Assembly: GCA_035575715.1 (NCBI GenBank)
Contig: DATLXN010000045.1
Span: 1 to 64,000 of the forward strand
Direction of reading: 5' to 3'
DNA: 64,000 nt
Origin: JACCSI01 sp035575715
GTDB lineage: Bacteria; Acidobacteriota; Vicinamibacteria; Vicinamibacterales; UBA2999
Position 1 is the first letter of the stretch, and each line of letters begins with the position of its first letter. The notes beneath the pieces are model-generated. The model saw only the letters and a program-made list of their open reading frames with translations. It was not told where the DNA came from and did no database searches. Shown here piece by piece: positions 16,670 through 26,994 of this stretch. Both the position numbers and the translations under genes were made by a program.

Positions 16670-17734
16670 TTAACGAGCGAGCGCGGCAGCGAGCGCCTCG
16701 GCCATAACCGGCGTGACCTCAGGGACATAACGTTCCCGATTGGCGAGCAGTGCAACCGCGACGCGGCGCTCAGGCACGATCACCAAGTATGCCGTCGTAC
16801 CCTCCATCGAGCCGTTGTAGTTGAAGCGTGCCGCACCGACGTCCGCGCGGCCCAGGGTCCAACCAGCTGTGAACATCTGCCGCTCGTCGCCGGGGGCCTT
16901 CCGCGTCGACAGCATCTCTTGAAACTGCGCGTCGGGCAGCAGGGTGCGCTCGAATAACGCGATCGCAAATAGCGACAGGTCATTGACCGTCGAGATCAGG
17001 CCACTGGATGGGCTCTTGAATCGCGTGTCGACGACTACCGACGGCTGCATCTTGCCGCCGCGCATGCGGAAACCCGGACTGAACGTCGGCGCCGCGTACT
17101 CGGGCGTAGCGAACGTCGTGTTTCGCATCGCCGCAGGCGTGAGAATGTGATCTTGCACGAAGGCGGCATAGCTCCGCCCAGACACGGATTCGATGACGCA
17201 GCCCAGAACGGTATAGCCCCACGACGTGTAGAGCGTTTTCTGGCTCGGTGCGAACTTCAACTTCTCTTGGACAATGCCGGCCAGCGACGCGGCAAGATTC
17301 GGAGGTGCCACCTTGATGTTCTCGTCTTCCGCATCTGAAGTGTGCCGCATGCCCGATTGGTGCATCAGGAAATGCCGGACCGTCGGCACGTCGTTGAGCG
17401 CGGTCAACGGCGCGCAATACTGGTTGGCAGGGCGATCGAGGTCGACTCGGCCTTGTGCCACAAGTTGCATCACCGCCACTGCCGTGACCGGCTTGGACAG
17501 TGACGCAAGACGGAACTGCGTGTCGGGGGTGATTGGCTTCGGTTCGGTGAGCGACGAGGTGCCGTACCCCTGCGCGTAGGCGACGCGCCCATCGACGACG
17601 ACAGCCACGGCGAGTCCGGGAATCTGCGCGCGCACGGTTTGCACCGCAGCGTCAACGCGTGATTGAAGTCCGGATTGCGCGAGGAGACTTGCGGTCCATA
17701 ACGCCGTGATCCCGAGCAAGCCGCTAACGCGCAT
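16670..17734 (-). CDS. secreted serine hydrolase, beta-lactamase/D-Ala-D-Ala carboxypeptidase fold
   Basis: 354 aa, signal peptide MRVSGLLGITALWTASLLAQ. The SxxK nucleophile motif is LASLSKPVTAVAVM, followed by HFLMHQSGMRHT and a Tyr motif in LYTSWGYTVLGCVIE. This is the class C beta-lactamase-related family, which includes esterases, D-amino-peptidases and carboxypeptidases; true resistance beta-lactamases cannot be told apart without activity data, and a housekeeping esterase or peptidase role is more likely. A final Gly-rich element (NYNGSMEGTTAYL) replaces the classical KTG. It is a single gene; the GT2 upstream on the strand ends at 17770, about 35 bases away, so co-transcription is possible. 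Confidence 0.87.
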   Translation of the reverse strand: MRVSGLLGITALWTASLLAQSGLQSRVDAAVQTVRAQIPGLAVAVVVDGRVAYAQGYGTSSLTEPKPITPDTQFRLASLSKPVTAVAVMQLVAQGRVDLDRPANQYCAPLTALNDVPTVRHFLMHQSGMRHTSDAEDENIKVAPPNLAASLAGIVQEKLKFAPSQKTLYTSWGYTVLGCVIESVSGRSYAAFVQDHILTPAAMRNTTFATPEYAAPTFSPGFRMRGGKMQPSVVVDTRFKSPSSGLISTVNDLSLFAIALFERTLLPDAQFQEMLSTRKAPGDERQMFTAGWTLGRADVGAARFNYNGSMEGTTAYLVIVPERRVAVALLANRERYVPEVTPVMAEALAAALAR

Positions 17735-17769
17735 GCCCTCTTAGACGACAACGATCGCCGTAGCGTTGA

Positions 17770-18576
17770 CTAGTGCCGGACGTCGAGATGCACCGAATCC
17801 TTCGGCCGGTGATGCAGAATCTCGGACACGAAATTACGGACATAGAGCCGGAAGACCGCGCCTTTGCCCATCGCGTTGTAGCGCCGCGCGGAGGTGTAGA
17901 GATAACAGTCGTAGCCCAGTTCGACCGGCCCGATGGCAAATAGCCGCCGGCCTAAATTAGTGTCTTCGCCATGAAATTCGATCGACACATCAAAGCCACC
18001 AATCCGCTCGAGCGCCACTCGCCTCACCGCGAAGTTGCCGCCATAGAACACCACGCCCATGCCGAGCAGATACTTGACAAGAAATTGGGTGCCCGGCCCG
18101 AGCGTGAAGTCGTAGGCGCGAATTAACGTGCGGCCCCACCAGTCCCAATCGTAAAACCGGTAGTTGCCGGAGAGCGCCAGGAGGTATGGTTTGCGCGCGA
18201 AATGCCGGGCAATGCGGTCCAACCACAGGATCGGTGCACGGCAGTCGGCGTCGAGATAGATCAGCAAATCACCGCTGGCTTCGCAGCGGCCCCGCTCTCG
18301 CGCGATGACCAGGCCTTTGCGCGGCTCATCGATCACCCGCACGCCTGGCACCTGTCTCGCCACAACGCCGGTCGCATCCGTGCTGGCGTTGTTGATGACG
18401 ATGATCTCGTCGGGGAGTCGCGTCTGCGCCAGCAGCGAATGGAGACAAGCAGCGATGAACCGCTCTTCGTTGTGCGCGCAGACGATGACGGTGGTTGTCA
18501 ACCAGGACGAACAATAGCCAGTGACCGTGACGGGCCCAGCACAACAGAACAACAACCTCGTAAATAGTTGAGGCAT
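17770..18576 (-). CDS. glycosyltransferase family 2
   Basis: About 268 aa from the ATG at 18576. The GT-A core is clear: TTVIVCAHNEERFIAACL, DEIIVINNASTDAT, LLIYLDADCRAP (DxD metal motif) and FHGEDTNLGRRL (catalytic ED region). GT2 enzymes transfer sugars with inversion; substrate unknown. No strong ribosome-binding site marks the start; a TTG directly before TTTVIVCAHNEE would give a more typical GT2 N-terminus, while the ATG at 18660 adds a Cys-rich stretch that looks non-native. There is no C-terminal membrane helix, so it is probably cytosolic or peripheral. Confidence 0.82.
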   Translation of the reverse strand: MPQLFTRLLFCCAGPVTVTGYCSSWLTTTVIVCAHNEERFIAACLHSLLAQTRLPDEIIVINNASTDATGVVARQVPGVRVIDEPRKGLVIARERGRCEASGDLLIYLDADCRAPILWLDRIARHFARKPYLLALSGNYRFYDWDWWGRTLIRAYDFTLGPGTQFLVKYLLGMGVVFYGGNFAVRRVALERIGGFDVSIEFHGEDTNLGRRLFAIGPVELGYDCYLYTSARRYNAMGKGAVFRLYVRNFVSEILHHRPKDSVHLDVRH

Positions 18577-18760
18577 GGAAGTTGCGCAGCCGTCACACAG
18601 GCACAAATCTCTCTCTCGTAGACATCGATGCGGTCCCCGAGGCCATCCCTTTTTGGACACGCGGCAAAGCTAGGACTCGTCGCGCCGCTGCGACGAAGGG
18701 GACACACCGAATTGCAGGCGCGTTCTCGGCACCGTTGCATGCGTTCCATACGCTGCGAAG

Positions 18761-19321
18761 GTGACGTTACGCGCCTTCCATTTCGCTGTGGGTCTGTCTG
18801 TCGCGCTTCTTCTCATCGTGCCGCTTGACGCGGCTGGCGATCCGGCATTGCCGCGCGTCCGCGTCCTCCATCCGGCACTCGCATCCACGCTCCGTGATGC
18901 GCAACACCATTCGGCTGCGCTGCGCGCCGTTGTGGCCGAGCTCGATGCGCACATTCTGATCGTCCACATCGTTGCCGGACGTGTCGACATCGACCACGCG
19001 GCCGGCGCTTTGACCTTTGTCGTCGATACCGGGACGCACCGGTTTGCGCGCATCACCGTCAACCCGGATCTGCCGCACGAGGTCCTGGCCGGACTGCTCG
19101 CACACGAGTTGTGGCATGCCGTTGAAGTGGCACGCGAGGAATGGGTGGTGGATGGTTCGACGATGGCGGCGTTGTACCGTCGGATTGGGACCGCTGGCTG
19201 TCCGCGCCGGGCGGCGCCGTGTTATGACACGGCAGCAGCGCAAGACTTCGGCCGCCGGGTGATGCTCGATGTCAAAACTGCTCGTCGCGCTTTTGGGAGC
19301 GCGCGGGCGGCGGCGCAGTAG
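18761..19321 (+). CDS. secreted HExxH protein, putative metallopeptidase-like
   Basis: 186 aa from a GTG, with signal peptide ending near DAAGD. The key motif is LAGLLAHELWHAVEVARE: a HExxH zinc-binding pattern, with a possible third ligand (Glu or Asp) in the following EEWVVDGSTMAALY segment. Proteins with this layout (regulatory-looking beta N-terminus, HELxHA, then conserved YRRIG and YDTAAA) are frequent in Acidobacteriota and remain uncharacterised. Activity as a protease is inference from the motif. The last 50 bases overlap the 3' end of the convergent phosphoesterase gene, an unusually long tail-to-tail overlap. Confidence 0.75.
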   Translation: MTLRAFHFAVGLSVALLLIVPLDAAGDPALPRVRVLHPALASTLRDAQHHSAALRAVVAELDAHILIVHIVAGRVDIDHAAGALTFVVDTGTHRFARITVNPDLPHEVLAGLLAHELWHAVEVAREEWVVDGSTMAALYRRIGTAGCPRRAAPCYDTAAAQDFGRRVMLDVKTARRAFGSARAAAQ

Positions 19322-21848
19322 CCGCCGACTCCGCTTTGTCCTCCTCCTCGTCTTCGATGATTCGGATGAAGCCGGCCCGGACCGGCGGCGGCATCGGCGA
19401 GGCGGCGCCTTTGACCGACTTCCACAGAATTTCGTTGAGCTCGTATTCCGGGGTCATGTCGGCCTCGTCGAAATTCATCGCCTGCGACGCCGCGGCGCCC
19501 CACGCGCCGGCGCCATTGCGCTCGTCGAGCGCGATCCGTGCCGACATGGCTCGATAAGGCGCAGCGTTGGTGGTCGGCTGAAACGCGTTGTACATCGGCG
19601 TCGCCGCCGCATCGTATTGGCTCATCGGCGGCAGGCCGAGAATCAGTTCCATGGTGCGCAGCATCCCGGACGTCGTGTAAAGCGTGCTATCGACGACGCG
19701 ACGCCTGGAGAACGGGCTGATGACCAGCGCGATCGAGCGATGTGAATCGACATGGTCCGGGCCATTCTGCGCATCGTCTTCAACGACAAAGATCGCGGAT
19801 TCTTTCCAGTAGCGGCTGGCTGAAATGATCTCGACCAGTCGGCCGAGCGCGAGATCGTTTTCGGCGACCATCGCCCGCGGCGTCAATCCGCCGGGCCGCG
19901 TTCCGACGGTATGGTCGTTGCCGAGCCTGATGATGTTCAGGCGCGGTAAGGCGCCGGACTTTTCGAATTCACGAAACTCGCTGTGCCAGACCGCAACGCG
20001 GTCGGTGTCGGGAATATCCAGGTCATACGGCGGATAGGACGGGTGCACTTTTCCGCGCAATCCAGGCACCGTTGCTTCGACGACGGCGCCGCGTGTCGCC
20101 CATCGCGCGAACTCGCCATAACTGCGGACCGACACGCCGGCGCGCGCGGCGAAATCCCAGATGTAGCCGTCCGCCGGTGCCGAGAGATTGCCGTAGACGT
20201 TGCGGTCGCCCCAGCCACCTTCGCTGAGATACACCCCACCGCGGCGTCCATAGTTGGTCGGCCACAGTTTCTCGACGGCGTCAGTGGCGTAGGCGCCAGT
20301 CGAAAAGGCGTGACCGTCGTAACTGACTTCAGCGTCGACATAAAAATTATCGAGCACGCCGAATTCACGCGCCAGCGCGTGGGCATTGGGTGTGACCTGT
20401 TCGCCAAAAATCGTCAGGGTCGGATCGCCATTGCCGCGTTCGAGATCGCCGAGGACCTGATCGTAGGTGCGGTTCTCGCGAATGACGTAGAACACGTATT
20501 TGATCGGCGAACTGTCGCCAACCTTTTTGGGGATCGGTGTCGCGGCCGGAGCATTGGCCGGTGTGAGGCGGATGGCGTCGGTGTACGGCGTCACCTCGTA
20601 GACCCGGGCGGTATACGCCTTGAGCGCTGCCGCATCCGGCACGTCGATGATCGACAGCGCGCCTTGCAGTAATTGACCCTGGTATTGGCCGTCAGCCGTC
20701 GGACTCGTCGGTTGCGGCCCTCGCGGGTTGCCCTGCCCGGTTAACCCCTTGCCGTTGAGCACAATCAGCCGCCGCCCGTCCTGATCGAAGAGCACCGCCG
20801 TTGGATACCAGCCGGTAGGAATAAAACCTTCGACTTCACTCGCGCCCGCATTGACGACATCAATCAGCGCGATGGTGTTGTTGTCGGCGTTGGCCACCGC
20901 CAGTGTGCGGCCGTCGGGCGACAGCGCGAGCGCGTTCGGGGTGGTGCCGGCCGGGGCGTTGGGAAAGAGCGCCACCGACACCTGTTCACGTGCGGTCAGG
21001 CTCGGCACGTCGAGCACCCACACTTTGTTGGTATTGGCACAGGCGACGAACAGGCGGCGTCCGTCCTGCGACAGCACCATGGCGTTCGGATGCTCGCCAA
21101 CCACGACTTCCGCCTTGATCGACAGTGTGTCGGCGTCAAGAGCCAGCACTTTGGCGCCGCCCCACAACGACACATACACGGTCCCACCGTCGGCGGAGAC
21201 CAGCGCGGTGTACGGTTCGGCCGGGAGATCAACAGTTCGTCGGACCACGCCGCCCGGTAGATCGATCGTGCTGATCGCACGGCCGAAGACATGAACGGCA
21301 AATAAACGTGTGCCGGCAGGGTTCACCGCGATGCCGCCAATAAAGCCCGTGCCCGCCAGATCGGTGGTCCCCGCCGGTACCTGCACGACGGGCCGACCCA
21401 GCACGGTGCGGCCCGCTGCGGTCAGTTCACCCTTCTCCCACGTGAACTCGTTGACCGTGTTTTCCGCCGCGCCCGATGAATAGAGTCGTTGTCCGGACGG
21501 GCTCCAGGCCAGTCCCAGCCACGCATGTTCAACTGGCACGCGGGATTTCACGTAGTGCTGTGCGATGTCGACGATGGTCAACGTAGGCCGCGACCAGCCG
21601 TTATTGCTGACGATGACATGACGGCCGTCACGCGCCAGCGTCATGGATAATGGAAAGTCACCAACCGGAATACTGTGGCCCGCCGGCGCAATGCGCCAGC
21701 CATTGGGCAGCAGGGTGACGCCGCGTCCTTTGGCACCTGGCAACTCCGGCGGGGTGCCTGCCCGTTGCGCCACCGGCCCGACGACCAGGGCAAGAGCGAT
21801 CACCAGCGTAACAACCAATCCGGCAACAAAGGACGTGGCACGAGACAT
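19272..21848 (-). CDS. beta-propeller phosphoesterase (YVTN repeats plus PF04185-like domain)
   Basis: 858 aa. After an N-terminal membrane/signal segment (TSFVAGLVVTLVIALALVVG), residues ~40-400 contain YVTN-type propeller blades (GRHVIVSNNGW, GRRLFVACANTNKVWVLD, GRTLAVANADNNTIALID). Residues ~450-800 form a phosphoesterase domain beginning YVFYVIRENRTYDQVLGD, with DAEVSYDGHAFSTGAYATD and VVEDDAQNGPDHVDSHR metal-type motifs, related to phospholipase C/acid phosphatase enzymes. It probably acts in the periplasm on a phosphoester; substrate unknown. This fusion is common in Acidobacteriota. It has no close operon partner: the GGDEF-EAL gene upstream ends at 21889. A small inverted repeat lies just before its start. 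Confidence 0.85.
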   Translation of the reverse strand: MSRATSFVAGLVVTLVIALALVVGPVAQRAGTPPELPGAKGRGVTLLPNGWRIAPAGHSIPVGDFPLSMTLARDGRHVIVSNNGWSRPTLTIVDIAQHYVKSRVPVEHAWLGLAWSPSGQRLYSSGAAENTVNEFTWEKGELTAAGRTVLGRPVVQVPAGTTDLAGTGFIGGIAVNPAGTRLFAVHVFGRAISTIDLPGGVVRRTVDLPAEPYTALVSADGGTVYVSLWGGAKVLALDADTLSIKAEVVVGEHPNAMVLSQDGRRLFVACANTNKVWVLDVPSLTAREQVSVALFPNAPAGTTPNALALSPDGRTLAVANADNNTIALIDVVNAGASEVEGFIPTGWYPTAVLFDQDGRRLIVLNGKGLTGQGNPRGPQPTSPTADGQYQGQLLQGALSIIDVPDAAALKAYTARVYEVTPYTDAIRLTPANAPAATPIPKKVGDSSPIKYVFYVIRENRTYDQVLGDLERGNGDPTLTIFGEQVTPNAHALAREFGVLDNFYVDAEVSYDGHAFSTGAYATDAVEKLWPTNYGRRGGVYLSEGGWGDRNVYGNLSAPADGYIWDFAARAGVSVRSYGEFARWATRGAVVEATVPGLRGKVHPSYPPYDLDIPDTDRVAVWHSEFREFEKSGALPRLNIIRLGNDHTVGTRPGGLTPRAMVAENDLALGRLVEIISASRYWKESAIFVVEDDAQNGPDHVDSHRSIALVISPFSRRRVVDSTLYTTSGMLRTMELILGLPPMSQYDAAATPMYNAFQPTTNAAPYRAMSARIALDERNGAGAWGAAASQAMNFDEADMTPEYELNEILWKSVKGAASPMPPPVRAGFIRIIEDEEEDKAESAATAPPPARSQKRDEQF

Positions 21849-21851
21849 CCC

Positions 21852-21867
21852 GTGAGCATTCGCTCAC
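21852..21867. promoter_or_regulatory. short inverted repeat just upstream of the phosphoesterase start
   Basis: GTGAGC and GCTCAC are perfect 6-bp arms around ATTC. The repeat ends 3 bases before the minus-strand start codon at 21848, so in mRNA a small hairpin would occupy the ribosome-binding position, where no clear Shine-Dalgarno is seen. It may modulate translation or be a protein site. Confidence 0.3.
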
Positions 21868-21888
21868 CGCGCGACGAACTGTTGACGA

Positions 21889-23631
21889 TTAGGTAAATAC
21901 GGTGGAAACGCTGGTCAGCAGTGGCTGCAATTGATCGCCGGGCATCGGCCGCGCGATCAGATAGCCCTGCACACAGTCGCACCCCTCCTGCCTGAGGAAG
22001 GCCAGTTGCTCCGGGGTTTCGACCCCTTCGCCGACGATCCGCACGCCCAAAGCCCGCCCCATCGCGATAATCGCCCGCGCAATGACCCCGTCGTCCGGCT
22101 GGCCGATGCTCTCGAGAAAACTTTTGTCGATTTTCAAGGCGTCGATGGGTAAGCGCTCGAGCCGGCTGAGGGCGGAGTAGCCGGTGCCAAAGTCATCAAG
22201 AGTGAGGGCAATGCCGCGCTGTTTGAGGCCATGCAACGTCGAGAGCGCCGACACCGACGCCCGCATGGCGGCGCGCTCGGTGAGTTCGACCTCAAGCCGC
22301 CGCGGGTCGAACTGCCCTTCGGCCAAGAGGCGATCGACCATAGCGACCAGTCCGCCCTCGTGGATCTGGACCGCCGAGATGTTGATCGAGAGACGCAAAT
22401 CGGTGCGGCCGGTGGCGGCGTCCCAGCGCTGCATCTGGGCCAGCGCCGAACGCAGCACGTATTCAGTCAGCGGCACGATCAGGCCGGAATCCTCGGCCAA
22501 CCGCACGATGTCGCTGGCCGCGACCGCCCCGAAATCGGCGTGCGTCCACCGCACCAGCGCTTCGACACCGGTCACCTGCCCGGTCGCCAGGCTGGCAATC
22601 GGCTGGTAGTGCACTTCGAGCACGCCCGCCTCGATCGCCTGGCGGAGCGCGCTCAGCCCCGGCGCGAGCGGCCGCCATTTTTCCATTTCGGCGGAATAGC
22701 GCTGCCAACTGTTGCGCACTTCCTTGGCGTGATACTGGGCGGCATCGGCGTGGCGCACCAGACCTTCCTGGGTCACGCCATCTTCCGGGTAAATCGACAA
22801 ACCGATGCTGCAGGAGACGATGACCTCACGGCCGTCAATGGTGATCGGGGCGCGACAGCTGCTGAGCAGGACTTTGGCGATCGCCTCTGCGTCGTCGGCG
22901 GCGCGAATTCCCGGCAGCACCAGCGCGAACTCATCGCCACTGAGCCGCGCGACCGTGTCGGATTTGCGCAGCGCGGCCTGCATGCGCTGACTGATCGCGC
23001 ACAGCACGAGGTCGCCGAAGCGGTGTCCGTAGGTGTCGTTGACCTCCTTGAATCGGTCGAGATCGACAAACAGCACGGCGAGGCCGTCGGTGGCCGTGGC
23101 CTGGCTGAGCGCGTAGGCCAGCGCTTGCTCGAACAGTGCGCGATTGGGCAGCCCCGTCAACATGTCGTGGTGCGCCATGCGATGCAGTTCGGCGTGGCGT
23201 CGTTCGGTCAACGCCCTGATCAAATCGAGACCGGTGCCGACCCCGGCATAGACCCCGTCGCGGGTGACGATGAAGCCGTCAAAGACGTGCTGATGCTGTT
23301 GCGCGAGCAGGCGGCTGCCGAGTTCGTCGATGTTCGTGCTGTAGTCCAGGATCAGCGGGTCGGTTTCCATCAGGAGGCTGACCGGCTTCTTCACCGTCAA
23401 CTCGCGCCCGAACCGGCTGGCCAGCCGTTCGAGAAACTTGAAACGATTGACGAGTCCGATTGGACGCATGGCCGCATCGACCACTGGGACGGCAAACAAC
23501 CCGGCGTCACGGCTGAAGGCTTCGCGGGCGCGTTCACAAGGCGCGTCGGAGGTGAGCGGTTCGACGTCGTGGGCCAGCGCACCGGCAAGGGTCGGGCGCG
23601 CGGGGAGGGCGGTGACCTCGTCGACTGACAC
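21889..23631 (-). CDS. CBS-GGDEF-EAL cyclic-di-GMP protein
   Basis: 580 aa from a GTG. Residues ~15-140 look like a CBS-domain pair (FAVPVVDAAMRPIGLVNR, DGFIVTRDGVYAGVG), residues ~150-310 a GGDEF domain with SGDEF at 231-235 in place of GGDEF, and residues ~325-575 an EAL domain with EAL at 357-359, DDFGTGYSAL and EGVETPEQ. The EAL motifs needed for metal binding and phosphodiesterase activity look intact, so c-di-GMP breakdown is likely; SGDEF variants can be active or not, so synthesis is uncertain. CBS domains usually sense adenine nucleotides. No membrane segment, so cytoplasmic. Stands alone. Confidence 0.9.
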   Translation of the reverse strand: MSVDEVTALPARPTLAGALAHDVEPLTSDAPCERAREAFSRDAGLFAVPVVDAAMRPIGLVNRFKFLERLASRFGRELTVKKPVSLLMETDPLILDYSTNIDELGSRLLAQQHQHVFDGFIVTRDGVYAGVGTGLDLIRALTERRHAELHRMAHHDMLTGLPNRALFEQALAYALSQATATDGLAVLFVDLDRFKEVNDTYGHRFGDLVLCAISQRMQAALRKSDTVARLSGDEFALVLPGIRAADDAEAIAKVLLSSCRAPITIDGREVIVSCSIGLSIYPEDGVTQEGLVRHADAAQYHAKEVRNSWQRYSAEMEKWRPLAPGLSALRQAIEAGVLEVHYQPIASLATGQVTGVEALVRWTHADFGAVAASDIVRLAEDSGLIVPLTEYVLRSALAQMQRWDAATGRTDLRLSINISAVQIHEGGLVAMVDRLLAEGQFDPRRLEVELTERAAMRASVSALSTLHGLKQRGIALTLDDFGTGYSALSRLERLPIDALKIDKSFLESIGQPDDGVIARAIIAMGRALGVRIVGEGVETPEQLAFLRQEGCDCVQGYLIARPMPGDQLQPLLTSVSTVFT

Positions 23632-23784
23632 GCTCGGAGTATTGCCAACGGAATGGGTCAGCGCTGCGACGTCTTGGTTACGTGTCAGTAAACCACGGGC
23701 CTCGCCGTCGCGCCGGGGTCACGGTTTCGTGCCATTGCGGGTAAGGGCCTTCTTCGGTGCTCGCGGCTATCGTCACCAGCTGGG

Positions 23785-26700
23785 TCAGAAGCGAAAGCGC
23801 AACGCCAGTTGGAAGCGTCGCGCGTTGGTGCCATCAGGCTGCGAACTGTCGTTGTTCGCCTGACCGAAGTCGGCGCGCTCGACCAGAACCACCGCATTGG
23901 TCAGTGGCGTCGTGACTGTCGTGGCCTGCGCCTCATACCGTGTGTTCCGGAACCCGTTGAAATTGGCACGATTGAAGATATTGAATCCCTCGGCGACCAC
24001 TTCGGCGACCAGGGAGCGGCGAATGACGAAGTCTCGCGCGAGCCGCAGATCTAACCGGTAGTTCGCGTCACCGTAGTTGCTGTTGCGCTCGATGTCAGGT
24101 GCGAGATTACGGTCGCCGCCACCACCTTGGCCGAGCAATCCGCCAAACCCGTTATACTGCGCGCCCTCATGGGTGAACGGTAGATTCGGCACCGAAATGA
24201 TGGCCGAGTAGGGCCGGCCTGATTCCGCTGTGAAAATGCCGCTCGTCCGGAAGCCGAGGCCGACGTTCCAGATGCCATTGGCGACCAGACGGTGACGCTG
24301 GTCGGTGGGTGCGATGCCGCGGTTGGACTGCAGGTCGAACTGATTCTGCAGGTTGCCGCCGCCAAACGGGGTCTCCGCGCCCGACCCGCCGCCGTTGGCG
24401 CTGCCTGACAAGTTTTCTGCCTTAGCCAGCGTGTAGGCGACGTTGACCTGGAAATCGTTAGCGTAACGACGCTTCACTTCGAGGAACACCCCCCGGTACC
24501 ACGTCTCGCCGACTGTGCGGAGCTGTGAGATCGAACCGAATGTGGCTGTGGGCCGCGAGAGATTGATGTTCTGCGTCGCGCCTGCGGCCGTTCGCGTGAG
24601 TCCCGCCGAGAATGGCACTTGAAAGGTGGAGCCGTCGGGCAGCTGGTAGGTGCGCATGAACTGAGGCGCTGGCAGGTTGGCGTCAAATGACGTGGGCAGC
24701 CGATCACCCTTGGTATACACAACGCTGGCGGACAAGGCAAAGCGGCCGAGCAGCTGTCGTTCGACGCCGAGATTGAACTCTTGCATCCGGGGCGTACGAT
24801 AGTCGGCGTCGAGCGTGGACAAAGTCGTCGAGCCGAGCGCAGAGGGGGGAATGGCCGCGAGAATCGCCGGATAGACCGGCGCACCGGGATCGCCAGGGCG
24901 CAGCGCCAGGCTAATCGTCGTTTTCGATGGATCGAGGACGCCAGTGCGCGCCAGCGCATCCTGAATTGTCCCGTTCGGCGTGCGGCCGTAGTAGATCCCA
25001 TAGCCTGACCGAAGCACCGTGCGGCCCGCGCTGCCAATGTCGTAGGCCACTCCGATCCGCGGCCCGAAATCGGTGACACTCTCATTGATCGTCTGGGTTG
25101 CGGGCACTGCCGGGTTCGGCGCGACCGGCGACGGGTTGTCCTGATAGTCGTAGCGCAACCCGTAGTTAACGGTGAGCCCTGCCAGCGGTTTCCACTGGTC
25201 TTGCGCGAACGCCGCATAGTCGATCGTCGAAAACGGCAGGCCCGACACCCCGAAGTTCTGGGTGTAGGTCGTGTAGCTTCGCGTACTCGGATCGAGCACG
25301 TCGTAGCCGAAGGTCAGCGCGTTCGAATAGTTATAGGTGGCGCCGAAGTTGGCCGGGTTATCGACAATGTCGTGCGCGCGGTTCACATCGACACCGACTT
25401 TCAAGTAATGATTGCCGGCGGTGTACGAGAAATTGTTGACGACCTGAATTCGCCGCTCGTCAGGTAGCGCGGGCCGCTCGAGGAAGCTGGCCCGCCCGAA
25501 TGAAAAGGCGCCGACAAACACCTGTGGTGGCGGCTGGTTGGCGAACTGGAACTCGAAATCCCGCGCGACTTGCACCCGCAACTCGTTGACCGCGCGAGGG
25601 GAGAGAATCGACGTCAGTCGGCCGTTGAGGCTGGTAATGCGGACATCGTCGCTGCCATTGCGCCCGACGTTGCCCAGAACCAACGGCGTCTGGATCGCGT
25701 TGATCCCGCGAGCGTTCAGGTAATTGAACGTCGCCGACAGGGTATGGGTCGGGTTGACGTTCCAGTCGACCTTGGCCAGCACTAAGTTTTGGTCGGCTGT
25801 TCGCGGAATGGTGTTGCCCGGGGCGCCCTCTGGGAACTGGCCGCGCAGCGCCGCCGTGCCGGCGCCGAACGCCGCACGATCCGCCGCCGTGGCCGTCGCC
25901 GGCAAACCGTTGGTCAGCACGCCGCTCAAGTCTTCGATGATCAGCGGGAAATCGCGCAGCTGCTGGTCGTAGTTGACGAAGACGAACACCTTGTCGCGGA
26001 CCACCGGCCCGCTGACCGACCCGCCAAACTGCTGGCGCCGCTCTTTGGGATTGATCGTCGACAACGGGTCGCGGGCATTGAGAGCCTGATTGCGAAAGTA
26101 GTAGAAGCCGTCGCCGTGGAGCTGATTGGAGCCGGATCGCACGACCGCGTTGATGCCGCCACCCGCCGACCGGCCGAACTAGGGGAGGAAGTTCGACGTG
26201 GCCACTTGGAACTCCTGAATGGCGTTCGCGCTGATGTTGCTGGCGATGCGCGTGCGGCCGCGGCCCTCGGAGAAATAAGCCTGATTGTCGTCATTCCCCT
26301 CGAGCGTGAAGTTATTGAAGACACCCGACTGCCCGCGGTAGCTCAGGAGTCCAAAACGTCCGTCGCGTGTCACCCCCGGAGCGAGCAGTGCAAATTGATC
26401 GGCGCGCCTGCCGTTGATCGGCAAGTCATTGATCTGCCGGCGACCGATCAGCGTCGCCTCTTCGGTGCGGCTGCTGTCGATGAGTGAGGGTTCGGCGGTG
26501 ACACTGACGGCTTCCGCAACCCCCTCCACCTGCAATCGCAAGCGTAACGTGACAGTACTCCCGACGGTGACCTCGAGCTCGCGTCGTTCGAGCCGTGTGA
26601 ATCCCGACAGCTCAGCGACGAGACGGTAGCTACCCGGCGGCAGCACCGGAATGGTGAACAACCCGGCGTTGTTGGTCGCCACCGTGCGAACCAGCCCGGT

Positions 26701-26865
26701 GCCGGCGCTGGTCACGGTGACCGTCGCGCCCGGTATGGCCCCGCCGCTACTGTCTTCAACGACGCCGCTGATCGCGCCCGCGCCCATTTGCGACTGTGCG
26801 CTCGCCGGCGTCCCGGCAATTACCAGTAGTGAAACCAGCACGATGAAGCGACGGAACAGTGACAT
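23785..26865 (-). pseudogene. TonB-dependent receptor interrupted by one in-frame TAG
   Basis: The N-terminal piece (start 26865, good GGAGAG ribosome-binding site) has a signal peptide, a carboxypeptidase-regulatory-like domain (VEDSSGGAIPGATVTVTS) and the plug start LPINGRRADQFALLAPGV, ending at ATSNFLP before TAG at 26179-26181. The same frame continues as FGRSAGGGINAVVRSGSN and runs through the barrel to QLALRFRF at 23785. In this family the interrupted position is usually Glu (EFGRSAGG), so a GAG-to-TAG change explains it. Reconstructed length is 1026 aa, normal for the family. It may be a recent nonsense mutation, a sequencing error or a readthrough codon; nothing else in the frame is damaged. 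Confidence 0.85.
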
Positions 26866-26994
26866 CAGACTCTCCGGAGGGCCGCCCCTTGCGGCACTCT
26901 CAACTATGAGAGTCGGCAGTCACAACGGCGCGACGTCTGTGTGACGGCCGCGCAACCTGAAGTGGTGGTATTCTCGGTGGACCGGGAGGAACGC

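Noticed and set aside
16369..16755. N-terminal extension of the receptor at 13474
   Set aside because: A signal peptide with a good ribosome-binding site starts at 16368; upstream residues are Arg-rich and unlike any receptor.
16670..17734. Antibiotic-resistance beta-lactamase
   Set aside because: The SxxK family is broad, the KTG motif is absent, and there is no regulator or mobile context; only the fold-level call is made.
22231..23628. 465-codon plus-strand frame
   Set aside because: Antisense to the GGDEF-EAL gene, whose motifs are unambiguous.
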